A program made the position numbers and the translations under genes. The notes beneath the pieces are model-generated. The model did not search any database and was not told the DNA's origin. It saw nothing but the letters and a program-made list of their open reading frames with translations. A DNA stretch of 64,000 nucleotides from Adiantum capillus-veneris. Its lineage: Eukaryota; Streptophyta; Polypodiopsida; Polypodiales; Pteridaceae. The stretch is from positions 49,591,898 through 49,655,897 of the forward strand of contig CM043970.1 in NCBI GenBank assembly GCA_014529385.2, read 5' to 3'. Positions 47,880-59,644 of the stretch are shown here, in pieces. Position 1 is the first letter of the stretch. Every line of letters starts with the position of its first letter.

Positions 47880-48421
47880 CGGGTACAATGGCATCCTCAC
47901 CTTTGTGGATAATGACCTAAACTGTAGGTGGTCCTGAATCATGCCTTTGGGAGATCCCTAGGAGTGAAGGTTAATTGGGAAGGTCAACTGATCACCATTG
48001 TCAATATTTATGGCCCCGATACTGCTAAGGATAGAGCTGAATTGTGGATGCATCTCAGAGACACCCCTATAGAAGGGGAATGATTCTTAGTAGAAGACTT
48101 TAATATGGTGGAAAAGATAAAGGACATAACTGTTTCCTCAAGTGTGCTGGAAAACTTGGAAAAAACAAAATGGTTGAGCCTTTGTGAGAGAAATGGGCAT
48201 TGATGGACATGTGGGAGGTTGGTCCTTGGAATAGCACACCAGGATACACTTACACCAGCCTCCAATATTCCCACACAACATCTCAACTCGACAAATGCTA
48301 CTGCTTCATCAAGCCGCCTAGATTACATTCTTAATTGAAATGAAGGTGGTGACTTTACAAAGCCTATCATCTCACTTGCGATTGTATATGAAACTCAAGA
48401 AATCCAAAGGGGAAGGGCACT
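47880..48421 (+). pseudogene. LINE ORF2 endonuclease region
   Basis: LGVKVNWEGQLITIVNIYGP, DTAKDRAELWMHLRDTPIEG and VEDFNMVEKIKD match an AP-type LINE endonuclease; the usual G-D-F-N motif is E-D-F-N here. RLDYILN follows. The reading is cut at 48421 by the inserted copia element and resumes after 52027. Confidence 0.75.
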
Positions 48422-48648
48422 TGTTGGAATTAGGGTTGCAAGGAAATGCACACAGCTTGGAGAAGACGAAGGAGGCTCAAGGCACACAACAGAGAGTGTA
48501 GTACTTAGTGTGCAATCGAAAGATAGATAGCCCTAGAGTGATGGGCGTATATACAATGCAAGGGGGAAAAAACCTCCTAAAGAGGGAAAAATTTCCCAGG
48601 CGGTCCTAGTGTGTTCACACACATCTCTACCAAATGTATATGGTAACA
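48422..48648 (-). repeat. 3' LTR of the 48422-52027 copia element
   Basis: 227 bp, TGTTGGAA...TAACA. Confidence 0.88.
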
Positions 48649-48709
48649 AATCCCCCCTGGGAGGGCTGGCCCAAAGAGAAAAGGGAAATGCCATGCCCTA
48701 AGGACAGGA

Positions 48710-49830
48710 TCAATCCACAAAGGGGAGCAAGCCCAAAGCTTTGCGGAAAGCTTCTAACTTCTCATGAGACAATGCCTTTGTGAAAAGATCTAGCAAGGTT
48801 GTCCTGTGTTGGCACATAAGCCAAGATGCCCTCTCCTGATAAGAGACTCTCCCTGAAATAGTGGTAATGCACCTCAATGTGCTTTGTGCGAGCATGAAAA
48901 ACTAGGTTTCTTGCAATTGCCAATGCGCTCTGACTGTCAGTGTAGATGATGTTGGCAATGTCTTGTCCAACACCCAAATTAGCCATAACGCGTCCGAGCC
49001 ATACACACTCAACCGTAGCTGTGAAGGCTGCCTTGTACTCAGCCTCATAACTAGAAGTGGCCACAGTAGGTTGCTTCTTGCTCAACCATGAAATACAGGA
49101 ATTCCCAAGCATGAAACAAGAACCACTTGTGGACACTCGCGTGTCATAACAACCAGCCCAATTTGAGTCCGAAAAAGCATGTAAATCTGGTGCCAATAAT
49201 CCCCCCTTGGGGTAGAACAAGCCAAGATGCAAAGTGCCACTCAAGTAGCAAAAAATTCTCTTGACTGCCTGCAAATGCTTAGACCCTCGGCTATGCATAA
49301 ATCTACTGACTTGTGAGACTGCAAACTGAATATCCGACCTCATGTTGCATACATAAATGAGGCAGCCAACAACAATTTGGTAAAGAGTGACACGAACAGG
49401 ATCATAAGCATCATGTAGACTCAACTTCAAACACGTTTCCATGGGAGTGGCAATAGGTTTGCAATCCTCAAGTTTAAGCTTACATAGTGATGTCTCTATG
49501 TAACTTTTCTGACACAAGGCAATACCACCATCACACTGCTTAAACTGTATACCCAAGTAATGATGCAATAGCCCCAAATCTTTCATCTGGAAAGTAGAAT
49601 TCAAATTAGACTTAATTCAGCAATATGTGCCTCATTGGGACCAGTGATCAACAAAATCCACGTAAAGAACAACAATGAGAAGTACATCGCCCTCACGCTT
49701 GACATACAATGTGCTTTTTGTTGGACTGTTATGAAAGCCTTGTTCAACCAAATGAGTGTCAGCTTTCTCATACCAAGCACGCAAAGATTGCTCCCTCATT
49801 GAGTACATCATGTACATTTGCATCAGTTAA
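48710..49830 (-). pseudogene. Copia RT (partial) and RNase H
   Basis: RT begins abruptly with RAWYEKADTHLVEQGFHNSP and KSTLYVKREGDVLLIVVLYV. The catalytic site is disrupted (Y-V-D then a shifted frame). Thumb and RNase H follow in one frame (49604-48762): STFQMKDLGLLHHYLGIQFK, SGSCFMLGNSCISWLSKKQP, TVATSSYEAEYKAAFTATVE and NIIYTDSQSALAIARNLVFH. RNase H retains its acidic residues; RT does not. Confidence 0.85.
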
Positions 49831-50218
49831 AGGTTGATCTGTAACATTTTCAGAAACCCCCATAGGCTGTACATTTACCTCATTTGAATTTACAGTCGAA
49901 CTTCCACCACTAAAAAGAGGCAATAAACTGTCATAAATGTTCTCTGTGAACTTACATTACTATCTCTAGTACATGACAACAAAGGCCGAACAGAATCTTC
50001 CACAAACACAACATCACGTGATACCAAAACATGCTTTTTTTGCAGATGTTACAACCTGTAACCTTTGCTTTCAACACTATAACCAACAAAAATACATTTG
50101 ACAGCCTTATCATCCAATTTTTTGCGATGCGCTTGTGGCACTGAACCATAAGCCAAATAGCCAAAAACAGGCATGTGCTCAATAGATGGCTTTATATCAT
50201 GCCATGATTCATATGGAG

Positions 50219-50840
50219 TCATAGACTACAACGCTTTTGCAGGACACTCATAAGTGGCACACATGACAGCTTCGAGCCAAAACAAATGTGGTAAAGCTTT
50301 ACTCTTGACCATACATTGTGCCATTTTCGTAAGAAACCTGTTTTTCCTCTTAGTAACACCATCTTACTGATGCATATACGGCACTGTACATGGTGTTTTA
50401 TCCCACGACTAGCCAAAAATGCATTAAATTCATGAGACATATACTCCGCCCCTCGATCAAAAAGAGGGGTGCCCATAGTACATTTTGAGACATTTTTAGC
50501 CATAGCAAGAAATTGCTTGAAGCACATAAACACTTCGGACTTAGCTTTCAACGGATATGCCTCGAGTAGTCATCAATGAAAGTCACAAAGTACAAGAAAT
50601 TTCCCAAGGACAGAGTTTGCATATATGCCCACAAACATCACTATGCACAAGTTGCAATACGTATGTAGCACGAACTGACCCATCCTTTGGAAAATTAGCA
50701 CGTTGAATTTTACCCAAAATACAACCTTCACAAACATTTTTGAGAGGTGTTTCAAGAGGCGGCAAAGAAGCAACAATATCAAATTTTTGCAAACGCAGCA
50801 AACTGGCAAAATTCAGATGCCCAAAACGTGCATGCCACAA
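50219..50840 (-). pseudogene. Copia integrase
   Basis: HHCC domain: WHARFGHLNFASLLRLQKFD ... CEGCILGKIQRANFPKDGSV. Core piece: DRGAEYMSHEFNAFLASRGI, where the usual D-x-G-G-E reads D-R-G-A-E. Frameshifts lie near 50560. Confidence 0.8.
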
Positions 50841-50888
50841 TTTTTCATCTGAAATAGCCCTTGAATTTGCAACTGCATTTGCAAAATT

Positions 50889-51194
50889 TTATCCACACTT
50901 GTCATACAAAGTGAGCTTGTGCAACCCACGACACAAAAGGCCAAATGCAACAATTTCATCACCAAAACAGAGATCATGAACTATACATCTGTCATCTACA
51001 AATTTGACTACGAGACCAAATCTAGCAAGTGCAGATACATACAAAAGGTTCTTTTTTATCCCAGGTACATACAATGCATCAATAATTGTGAAAGAATTGC
51101 CATTTGCAACAATAAGCACAATCTTTCCAACTCCTTGAACATGATAAGAGGCATTGTTGGCACAAGTAACCATATTTCCACAGTACCAAGACAT
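50889..51194 (-). pseudogene. Copia protease region
   Basis: YCGNMVTCANNASYHVQGVG and NSFTIIDALYVPGIKKNLLY correspond to the part after the catalytic Asp. The active site itself lies at the deletion joint and is lost. Confidence 0.7.
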
Positions 51195-51346
51195 ACATCA
51201 ATGCCCTGGACAATGTTCCAACTCCCTCAATGTTTTGACAGCAGCAACCTTAGCAGCAAAACCTGGAGCATCTTCAACATCGTCTGCATCCACAGTACCA
51301 GAACGTACATCAATGCCCTGGACAATGTTCCAAACTCCCTTTGACA
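51182..51346. repeat. Direct repeat in the gag deletion region
   Basis: atcaatgccctggacaatgt occurs at about 51198 and again at about 51310, about 112 bp apart, and brackets the remains of gag. Confidence 0.75.
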
Positions 51347-51360
51347 CAAGTACATGTTGC

Positions 51361-51450
51361 ATCATCTAAGCCCACATAGGGTAATTGTCCCCATCCAATC
51401 TGTCCTCATCAGCAAACATCTTGAACACATTTGTGTTGCTGTCAGCCATG
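51361..51450 (-). pseudogene. Copia gag N-terminus
   Basis: MADSNTNVFKMFADEDRLDG then DNYPMW and MQHVLVSKGVWNIVQGIDVR. It is closely related to the pieces at 29164 and 30778-30945. Confidence 0.75.
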
Positions 51451-51803
51451 GAAAATGCTTGCACTTGATGTGAAAACTACCCGAAATGAGGAGAAACTGA
51501 GTGAGACCAGCACATGCTATATAGCACAACCACAGTAGACTATATGGGATCTGTTATGCAATAATTGGCACCGACAAAAATTCTGCACAAAATGACAAAA
51601 TTGCCTTTGCAGACCTGGCTGTAGTGGAAACAGAGGTCGAAATGAGCTCGAAATGAAATTTTGAGCAACTACAAGCTCTCCCAAATTTTTTGTCGATCGG
51701 CTGATGCTCACCAAAGCTCGTTGAATTATAGGACAAAGAGAAAGGGTGTACTGGGGATGCTAGCGACTAAGCTCGAGAGGACGTGACCTTCTCTGATACC
51801 AAT

Positions 51804-52027
51804 TGTTGGAAGGGTTGCACGGAAACACACACAGCTTGGAGAAGATGAAGGAAGCTCAAGGAACACAACAGAGAATGTATTACTTAGTGTGCAATGGAAA
51901 GATAGATAGCCCTAGAGTGATGGGCCTATATACAATGCACGAGGGGAAAAACCTCATAAAGAGGGAAAAAATGCCCCGACGGTCCTAGTGTGTTCACACA
52001 CCTCACTACCACATGTATATGGTAACA
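51804..52027 (-). repeat. 5' LTR of the 48422-52027 copia element
   Basis: 224 bp, TGTTGGAAG...GGTAACA. Confidence 0.88.
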
Positions 52028-53280
52028 ACAATACCCTAAAAGAACATGCCTAAGAATGAATAAGTCTTGAGAGGAATGCCATAAGCAACTCAAAGATGAA
52101 GTAGATCTCCTAGCCACCGAAAAAGGAGAAGGGTCGGCCTTTGAAGCAGAGCACAAGAGGTGGCTTGAAGCAAAAACAGACCTGATTGAGCAACACCTTG
52201 AGGAGGTTAGGAAGGCAAAGTTATTATCCAAAGAGATTTTCCTTCAACCGAAGGCTGCCAATCAAGCGTACTTATTTAGGGCCCTTAAAGTTAAGAGGAG
52301 ATGGGGCCTTATCTGCTCGCTCATAGATGCTGAAGGGAATGCATTGCAAGACCCATATGAAGTGGCTAAGCTGATGCTTGATCACTTATGCCATATCATA
52401 GGCCAATTGGAGTCCCAGTCCCTTGAAGCGGATGAAGCCAAAGCATCTCTTCTTAGTAGTGTCATAAGACGGTTTCACAATCGGAAGCAAACCTACTAGG
52501 GAAGGTTTTTACTGACGATGAATGCTCACTCATGCTTCAATCATTAGGCAGGGAGAAGTCCCTTGGATGGGACAATTTGACGACTTAGTTTTTCTGAGAG
52601 GATCTGAAGTCCCCAATCACACACATGGATAACCAAGCTCTCATTGAAGGGGTACTAGATCCAAGCATAAAAAGGGCCTCATTAAACCTATCCCCAAGTA
52701 ATTTTGTTGCTTTCAAATGAAATATTGGTGGCCCATCACTATGAAGACGGAGGGATATAAAATGATTGTCAAAACTATCACCCTTAGGCTCTCTCCCCTC
52801 CTAGACAAAGCCATTAACCCCCACCAACACAGATTTATCAAAGGAAGGTCAATCTATGACAACCTGGATTTTGGACATTAGTTGTGTCGTTTGGTACACA
52901 CCCTTGGCAATGGCAGCCAATCTGAGCTCCTATTTGATAAGAGATTTGTGGGCGCATTTGAAGTCAAAAGATTACCCAAGCAAGACTGCCCACTACCCCC
53001 ATTACTGTTTGACATTGATTCTCATCCCCTAGCTACCATGCTCAAAGCCAATGCTACAAGGGGGGAGACCCAAGGGTTGACCTTACCATATAAAAAATCT
53101 TAGCAAAGATATTTGCGGACGACTCCTTACTCTTCTTAAAAGCTAGCCCTCAGATACTCAAGAAGACTCTCGAGATTGTTCAAACATTTTCCATAGCCTC
53201 GGGATCATAGTGCAATATCGAGAAATCAAGATTGATCTCACTTCAAAAAAATGACTCATTTGATCCATCTGAATGGACCA
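52028..53280 (+). pseudogene. LINE ORF2 linker and reverse transcriptase, resumed
   Basis: Linker: FEAEHKRWLEAKTDLIEQHL and NQAYLFRALKVKRRWGLICS. RT: TITLRLSPLLDKAINPHQHR then FIKGRSIYDNLDFG, a Q-D-C-P-L-P-P-L-L-F piece (near 52985) and the catalytic AKIFADDSLLFLKASPQILK (near 53103-53160). Several stops and shifts occur. The RT stops after the palm; no C-terminal part or tail was found. Confidence 0.8.
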
Positions 53281-54784
53281 GAGAGGTTGTTTCAAAAGGA
53301 ATGATTATTGACACCTTGGTGCCAAACAAAGAATGTTGAGAATATGGATGTAGAGGAGTTCAAGGAATGGGAGCGACATTCCAAGAACATGCTATTCATG
53401 GAATTCTCAGAAATGAAAATTTTTGAAGTCCTTAAATGAAAGGACCTTTTATCCATTCCTCACATCATGGGATCAAACTCGGTCTTTCTACTCTCATTAG
53501 ACCAAATCTTTGTAGATCCCATTTCAACTTAGCAATTCAAACTCGGCATGTCTCAAATAAACACCACGCAATGAGCGACCTCGACCTCATGACCTCACCA
53601 AGCGAGAATGAAATCTTCGGGCTGAGCCACTCCACCTACGAGTTGTTCGTTGCATGCAATGCGAGTGCAAACATATAAAAAAAAGACAATCTCCTTCTCC
53701 TACCTCTGTGACACAGCTTCTCTTATCAACCCTCAGGTCATTCTCCCACCTCCAATTGGCTGGTTGCCCACCATTTCCAACCTCCCTCCGACTTTCCTTG
53801 TTATTTCCTCCCTTCGACGATATCTCACTTGGATTCTTACTAAAAATTTTAACTCAAAATCGTGTGCACATATTCCTTAAATATATTGTTTAGTTGTTTA
53901 TTTTCTAAAGTTTTTTCAAGTATACCCAAAAAGTAAATATAAGATTTAGATAATAGCATTTAAAAGGCTAAGACTTTTAATATTCTTAGGAGAGGTGTCT
54001 AACAAACAAAATTGAAAGACCTTCACCTTGAAGTGTAAGGCTTAAGGAGGCCAAAAGGTACTATTTTGATTACAATATATTCCAAAATCATAAATTATAG
54101 CGATCGAAAAAATACTTGGAAGCATCTTAAGAGATTGAGAAAACAGAAAAGTGAAAGATGGGAAAGATTGCATGCTACCTATTACCCAATGCCTCCCTTT
54201 AAAGAGGGAGGTAAACAAATATCAACACTCTCTCACAAGGGCCTACAAAAAATAGTAAGAAAGAAAAGTTATTATCATTAGCTTACCATCTGGCACTAAT
54301 CAACGAGCGTTATCCAATGGTCCACAATTGCATCCAAAATGGAACGCTTTACTAATGACGTATGTAGCCCAAAAAACTCTATTTGTAGCGGGATGCATAT
54401 GGACCTCCAATATCCACTGTTCAAATATCACAATTTGTAGTGTAACTTCTTGATTGAAAATGAATCTTGGTTTTAATTTTGACGGTTCTTTAATTTGCAA
54501 GAGAAAAAATTGGGTGTCTAGTTAGAAATATTTTGAGACGACACTAGCTAGGTCTATTGTTCAAAATTTAACATTAGGCTATCTTGGTGGCCTCAAACCC
54601 CTCTTTCTTAAAAGACGGTAAGATAACCCAATTGTTTGTTTGGGGGGGGGGGGGGGGGGGGGGGGGAGATGTGGTGGTGGCATTTAACCTCCTCCTCAAG
54701 TCCATCTTGGGTTTCAAGCTTCCAAATTCACACTAGTACAAGAAATTACACCAAATATGTCATTTAAAATTAATTAGGAATCCT
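53281..54784. other. Unassigned, with a possible SINE and a poly-G run
   Basis: At 53574-53629 the minus strand has an A-box-like TGGCTCAGCCC and a B-box-like AGGTCGAGGTCGC about 32 bp apart, so a tRNA-derived SINE is possible. A 25-G homopolymer lies at 54642-54666. Nothing else is recognised. Confidence 0.4.
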
Positions 54785-56350
54785 TTTCTCCCCCCCAAAC
54801 TTACATTATGTGAGTGAATATATTATAAAACAGAAAGATACAATAAATTTCCCTGCATAGATCATGCCAGGGAGTATCAACACACCATCAAGATCATATT
54901 GTACCAGGATATACAAATAGCCAAGTACATCGGTTGATGAAGGGCGCCACCATGACATAATAGATACGGGCACAACCATAGCAAAATGAGACCAGCTCAA
55001 GGGGTGCACCATGTTGGGTGGTTTGCCACCCCGACCCAACAAGCCCTCCGAGCAAACGACATTTTGAATGCTCCCAAGGACATAGGTAAACTATGCAATC
55101 ATTTCCTTTTTGTTTTTATGAGTGAAACAGTACGGGTGGTTGCACCAACAACCCCCACCAGCTGGCTAAGGAGGTCGAGCTTTAATACTTGAGAGTCTTC
55201 ATCGAAGCTGACCTTTGCTAAAGGGTCTCCCACAATGTCTTCTTGCATCTGAAAATCGCCGCTTGGACGCGCCTTAGAATGGCTAGAAGAATCTATCTAT
55301 GTCACATGAGCATCAACAATGTGGGTGTCATGCAGTGCCTCCTCCTTAAAGAGATGGTCCAATAGGTTTTCTTTGTTCCCCTTGTGACTCCCCAAGTGGT
55401 GTGGTATCTATCCCAATCACTCTTATCGCAACTCGGCCTTGCACATCCTCCGTGTCAAAATTAGGGGTGGATGGCACAAGGATTTCACTGGTGTACAGGT
55501 CCACCCCTAAGTACGCATTACCACAGCTTCCCCCCCCGCTCTTCCATGGAAGCAAGATGAATATAACCTTCAGTGCTAGCAGCCCCTCCATAGTATCTGC
55601 TTGGTTTGGAGCAGGGCAAGAATCCTTGACAGGAGCTCTCTTAGCATTATGATCAATATGCCTCCGCGTGGTTTTGAGCACATGACTCGTGACATACCCA
55701 GCTAAAGGGCAATTTCGAGCAAAATGGTCACTTTTGCAACACTTGTAGCATGCATTGGGAAATGACGCAAACGACAACTCTTGCCGAAAAGCACCAAAGC
55801 CACTCATATTGAGATCCAAGAATTCGGGAATGGGCTTGTCCATATTCCATAGAATGTAGACCTTGACATCTAGTCCATCTCTCATCCTCTGCTTTTTTGG
55901 AAGGAAGAGCAAACACCCTAGCATCAAGGCAATGGACTGAAAATGGTCATGAAGCCACAACGGTAGGCTCTTGAAGGTCTCCCAAACAGGCAAAACCACA
56001 TAATCTCATCCTCATGGCAAAAATCTGGGGTCCATGGCATAGCATAAGCAAAGAATGAAGCCCCCCACACCCCTCCACGTACTAGCAAATCCGGAACAGT
56101 TTTCTCAGAAGTGCATGTCGCAACATAGAAGCCCTTACCAATAGCAATGAAGCGTCGAATCCCGGACCTGTCATCACTCGCTGGGGTAGCTACCCAATCC
56201 TATAATCCTTGCAGCATCATTCGTCTACCCATAAAATATAGCTCAACCGATTTGGCACAACATTTCGGTAAACTCATCAAAGCCGTGCTTGGACAGGAGT
56301 CAACCTACATTGTGAAGCCGTCTTCACCCTTCCTAGGCTAAGCATATTGA
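54785..56350 (-). mobile_element. LINE with ORF1 and 3' UTR but no ORF2
   Basis: On the minus strand an ORF1-type gene (55346-56350) is followed by about 550 bp of non-coding DNA. This ends with the hairpin actcacataatgtaag at about 54802-54817 and a purine-rich tail. No endonuclease or RT lies between ORF1 and the tail. The start of the 3' UTR shares motifs with the LINE copy at 9041-9550 (ccctgca...tgcca.ggag). Confidence 0.65.
55346..56350 (-). pseudogene. LINE ORF1 (DUF4283/zinc-knuckle type)
   Basis: The open part (55346-55999, 217 codons) has a DUF4283-like end (LDVKVYILWNMDKPIPEFLD) and a knuckle CYKCCKSDHFARNC (CX2CX4HX4C, about residues 83-96). Upstream in other frames, GKGFYVATCTSEKTVPDLLV and FFAYAMPWTPDF extend the homology to about 56170 and further, with shifts. 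This is the nucleic-acid-binding ORF1p of plant L1-type LINEs. Confidence 0.7.
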
Positions 56351-56479
56351 CCCCGTGGAGCATATATCTTGTAATTGAACGCTCACTGAACGGGGTCGGC
56401 TTTAACACCTTCTCCTAGCCCCGTGCATATAATAACAGGTGTCAACACAAAATCCTCTAGACCATGACAGTGGGCCACA

Positions 56480-57856
56480 TGGGAGTCAGTCGCTTGGCTA
56501 GTGAACCAAGGAGGTTTTGGAATTCTTAACCTAGTTGCCCATGTTGAGGCCCTGTGTGCCAAATTTATGGTGTCGCTGGCTAAACAAGACCAAGCTTGGG
56601 CTATCATGACCAAGGATATGCTAGAAGAAGCTAAACTTGGTTCGAAAGGTGGTAAGTGGAAAAAGGTAGAGGTTCACGAAAAACTTTTAGCCCCAACATG
56701 GTCTAACCTAAGTCTAGGGGGCATCTCAGGGGCACTAGTGAGGAAGTGCAAAAGAGGCTGGGGTATTGGAGTGGGGGGAAGAAACCAAGTACTTCAAGAA
56801 CTCCATCTTGACCTGGTTCCCCTAGTTGTCTAAAGTTTTAGGACACCACAAAGCCCCTATTGGATAGAAACTGCTAGGAAAGTGAATGATAAGGGGCTGA
56901 ATTGACTTATACACTTTTGGGATGGTAACAATAAGAGCTAGAAAACCATTGACTTTTTGGCAACCCAATATCAACTAAATGGCTTTGAGATATTGTTAGT
57001 CAACAAAATGATAAAAGAGCTTGACAATGCTGTGATGCCAATTTGTGAATCTGGGATTGAGTGGAATGCTTGGAGATGGCCCGGAAGTAGTCTTTTCTAG
57101 AAACCCCATTCTAAAGGCATATATCATGCATTGATGCACAAGAATAGTTGCTCTATCCCCCTCAACGAAATATGGAAGAGGCAATGGTTGGAATAACGAT
57201 GGGAGGAATTCATGGAGAACATCTAGAAGCCAAATTGGCCGCAGTTTATGAAGATAATTTTGTGGAGGGTGATGTGGGTGCTCTACTGACAGGCATTAAG
57301 ATCCAGGAAAGAGGAATTGGGTCCGATCGATGCTTGGGGTGCAGGATGTCTAGTGACAATCTGGCCCACCTATTCATGGAATGCCAAGCAATCAAAGGCC
57401 TAGCAGGGAAAATTTGCAAGTGGGTCTAGAGGACATGGCAGATTAGGTCTTTAAGACCGATCTGTTCCTTGGTGGCAAGAAGATGGGAAGTCTTGCTCCT
57501 CTTATTTGCACTCAAATTGTCAGGTACTTCTTCTTTCACCATATATGGCGGGCAAGGAGCTGCCTTGTGTTTGAAGGAGTTCTTGATGTGGAAAGCTTCT
57601 TAGAGATTATACAAGAAAGTAGAGTGATGATCTTGACGCTCGGAAGCACGCAAGTCTCGGGAGACTGGTCTAGGGCTACCCATGCCATATTGACAACTGT
57701 GATGAGTAAAAGCCTAGAACTTAAAGCCGGATATGTGTAGCCTCGGTGTGAGGTTGTAGACATCCTATTTGTAATCTTATGCACCTCTTGTTTTGTAACT
57801 TTTTATGATGTGCTTAATACGATCACTCACAAATTGTGAGTTTTGAAAAAAAAAAG
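56480..57856 (+). pseudogene. LINE ORF2 C-terminal part with 3' hairpin and A tail
   Basis: GGFGILNLVAHVEALCAKFM is the usual G-G-L-G-I-x-x-L segment after RT. The zf-RVT domain follows (about 57160-57430): SDRCLGCRMSSDNLAHLFME with C-x2-C ... H-L-F-x-x-C. Frameshifts and stops separate the pieces. The 3' end is cttaatacgatcactcacaa-attgtgag-ttttg followed by ten A (about 57846-57855). Confidence 0.78.
57820..57856 (+). other. LINE 3'-terminal hairpin and A tail
   Basis: ctcacaaattgtgag forms a 6-bp stem with a 3-nt loop, directly before the A run. The same element is found at 9060 and 54810 on the opposite strand. Confidence 0.75.
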
Positions 57857-57893
57857 ATATTTGCAAGAGTTTGAGTACTTTAATTTGGTCACA

Positions 57894-58119
57894 TCTATAC
57901 TATATATGAAGCAGCATAAATTTTTCAAGGAAGGAGAGACCCTCCATGTGTCACTCACTGCTTCACTTAAGAGAAAACCTTATAAAATCTCTAATTTATT
58001 TGAAGTTTGAAATGTTGGAATGTGTGAACCTTTGCACCTTTCAACTTTTAACCTTTCAAGCAATAAAAAAGGATTGAATCTACTTTTTCACTTTTAACCT
58101 TTCAAGCAATAAAAAAGGA
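57894..58119 (+). mobile_element. Helitron 5' end, plus strand (outer element)
   Basis: Starts TCTATACTATATAT after a host A, the common 5' end of plant Helitrons. Its first ~65 bp match the 5' end of the Helitron at 63982 (minus strand). Its remainder is interrupted at 58119/58120 by that second Helitron and presumably continues past 63983. Confidence 0.65.
58044..58119. repeat. 46-bp tandem repeat interrupted by the Helitron
   Basis: Unit 1 is 58044-58089. Unit 2 starts at 58090, is cut after 'aaaaaagga' at 58119, and resumes at 63983 (ttgactctactttttcac). Confidence 0.8.
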
Positions 58120-58150
58120 ATAGTATGTGACCAGCACATTGCTACGGCTA
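58120..58150 (-). other. Helitron 3' terminus with hairpin
   Basis: Minus strand: CCGTAGCAATGTGCTGG then TCACATACTAT. Stem pairs CC/GG and AGC/GCT with a 2-nt bulge. Confidence 0.6.
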
Positions 58151-58679
58151 AGAAGAAGGTACACCTCAATCATGGTGACCTTGCTCTCCTTCATTCCACA
58201 ATGACATGTAAATGCATGTGATTCTCCTTTGACATTCTCAAGCTCTTTGATACATGCACTGTGCATCAGTTACTACTCTAGCTACTTACTCTATGGCAAG
58301 GGCTTACCACTGATACATTGTAACTACTCTTCACATTCTAATCAAACCAAGTGTAAATTTTCCTTTTGGATTAGCAGTCTATGTAATTTTTCTTGCGAAA
58401 GATCTAACAACTAATAAAAAGTAACTACTCTCCTCCTATCCTCCACATGCTCCTTGATGGACCAAGATACAATAATCCTTTGTGGTTTCTATGCTAGGTA
58501 CCTAATTTTTTAGGATAGGGCATGTCTATTTGCCCCCCCCCCCCCCCCCCCCCTATTTCCTCCTTCGCCCCCCTTCCAAGAATCATTTTGATTTTGGAGG
58601 TCTCCTAGGATTGCTCATACAGTGTTATAATTATCCTTTTTCTTCTTCTTCTCTCCTTTGCCAATGCAACACCCACTTG

Positions 58680-58728
<49 letters not shown>

Positions 58729-59357
58729 TTGATTCATTATCCCATTTCATACTTGACTATCTAGACTTTGAGATCTTATTGGAGTGTTCCTAATATCTTA
58801 GTCTTTAGTTCAAGACTCATGGAAAAGATCTTTAGGTACTTCACTCATATTCCATTAACACTTTGAGATCTTGCTAGAGTGTTCCTAATGTCCTAGCGTT
58901 CATTTCAAAACTTGTTGAGCATATCTTTGATGTCTCTTGGGATTGGTCCTATAGCATTAAAAATGTGAGGTCTTAGTGGAGTGTTCTTAATGTCTTAGTC
59001 TTCATTTCAAGACTCCTTGACATCTCTTTGGATCTGTCCTATTACATTAAGAAGGTGAGGTCTTGTTGAAGTGTTCTTAGTGTCCTCCTCCTAAGTTTGT
59101 GACTCAACGGATAGATCTTAAGGTGTCTTGGCATACTCCTCAATGTCACACATTCCCTTCAGGTTTCATGTGTGTGTGTTGGGGTGGGGGTAGGTAGGTG
59201 GGTGGGTGGGTGGGGAGGGAGAATGGGAAAGGGTAAATACCCATCAATCACCCAAGGTCTTTGATTGTGCTTGTGATGGTCCCTACTTTCCTTCATGTCT
59301 AGGCCTTACAAGTTGTTTTGTGTTCAAGATAGTGATATCTACCAGTGAAATGATTCT

Positions 59358-59430
59358 CTGTGTGTGTATGCATGCGTGCATACACACACACACACACACA
59401 CACACTCTATAGCGTGCACGCACGCTATAG
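59358..59430. repeat. Two adjacent palindromes
   Basis: tgtgtgtatgcatg/catacacaca around 59361-59392 and ctatagcgtgc/gcacgctatag at 59407-59430, separated by a short CA tract. Confidence 0.7.
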
Positions 59431-59644
59431 AGAAATATAGGGTATTCAACAGACAATGGTATGGCTTGCATGAATTTTATTGTAGGCAGCTATTGCAATG
59501 TAGCATACTCAAATATTTCAACTAGGTCCTCTCTCATCGATCAAATGCATAAGTCAAACACATGCACAATCAGTTGGTCGATGGATAGGTAACCAAGGTG
59601 TATGTGCACATTGAAATGGTTTCCAATCGTCCAATTTTCTCCAT

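Larger units (their letters stand above)
48422..52027 (-). mobile_element. Ty1/copia element inserted in a LINE, internally deleted
   Basis: LTRs 48422-48648 and 51804-52027 begin TGTTGGAA and end GGTAACA. The complement of a PBS (ctctgatacca, 51791-51801) lies two bases from the right LTR, and the complement of a polypurine tract (atcccccc) follows the left LTR. The minus-strand order is gag start, protease region, integrase, partial RT, RNase H. Most of gag including the knuckle, and the N-terminal half of RT, are deleted. No TSD is clear. Confidence 0.88.

Noticed and set aside
48417-52032. TSD for the copia element in the LINE
   Set aside because: The flanking pentamers (gcact and acaat) do not match.
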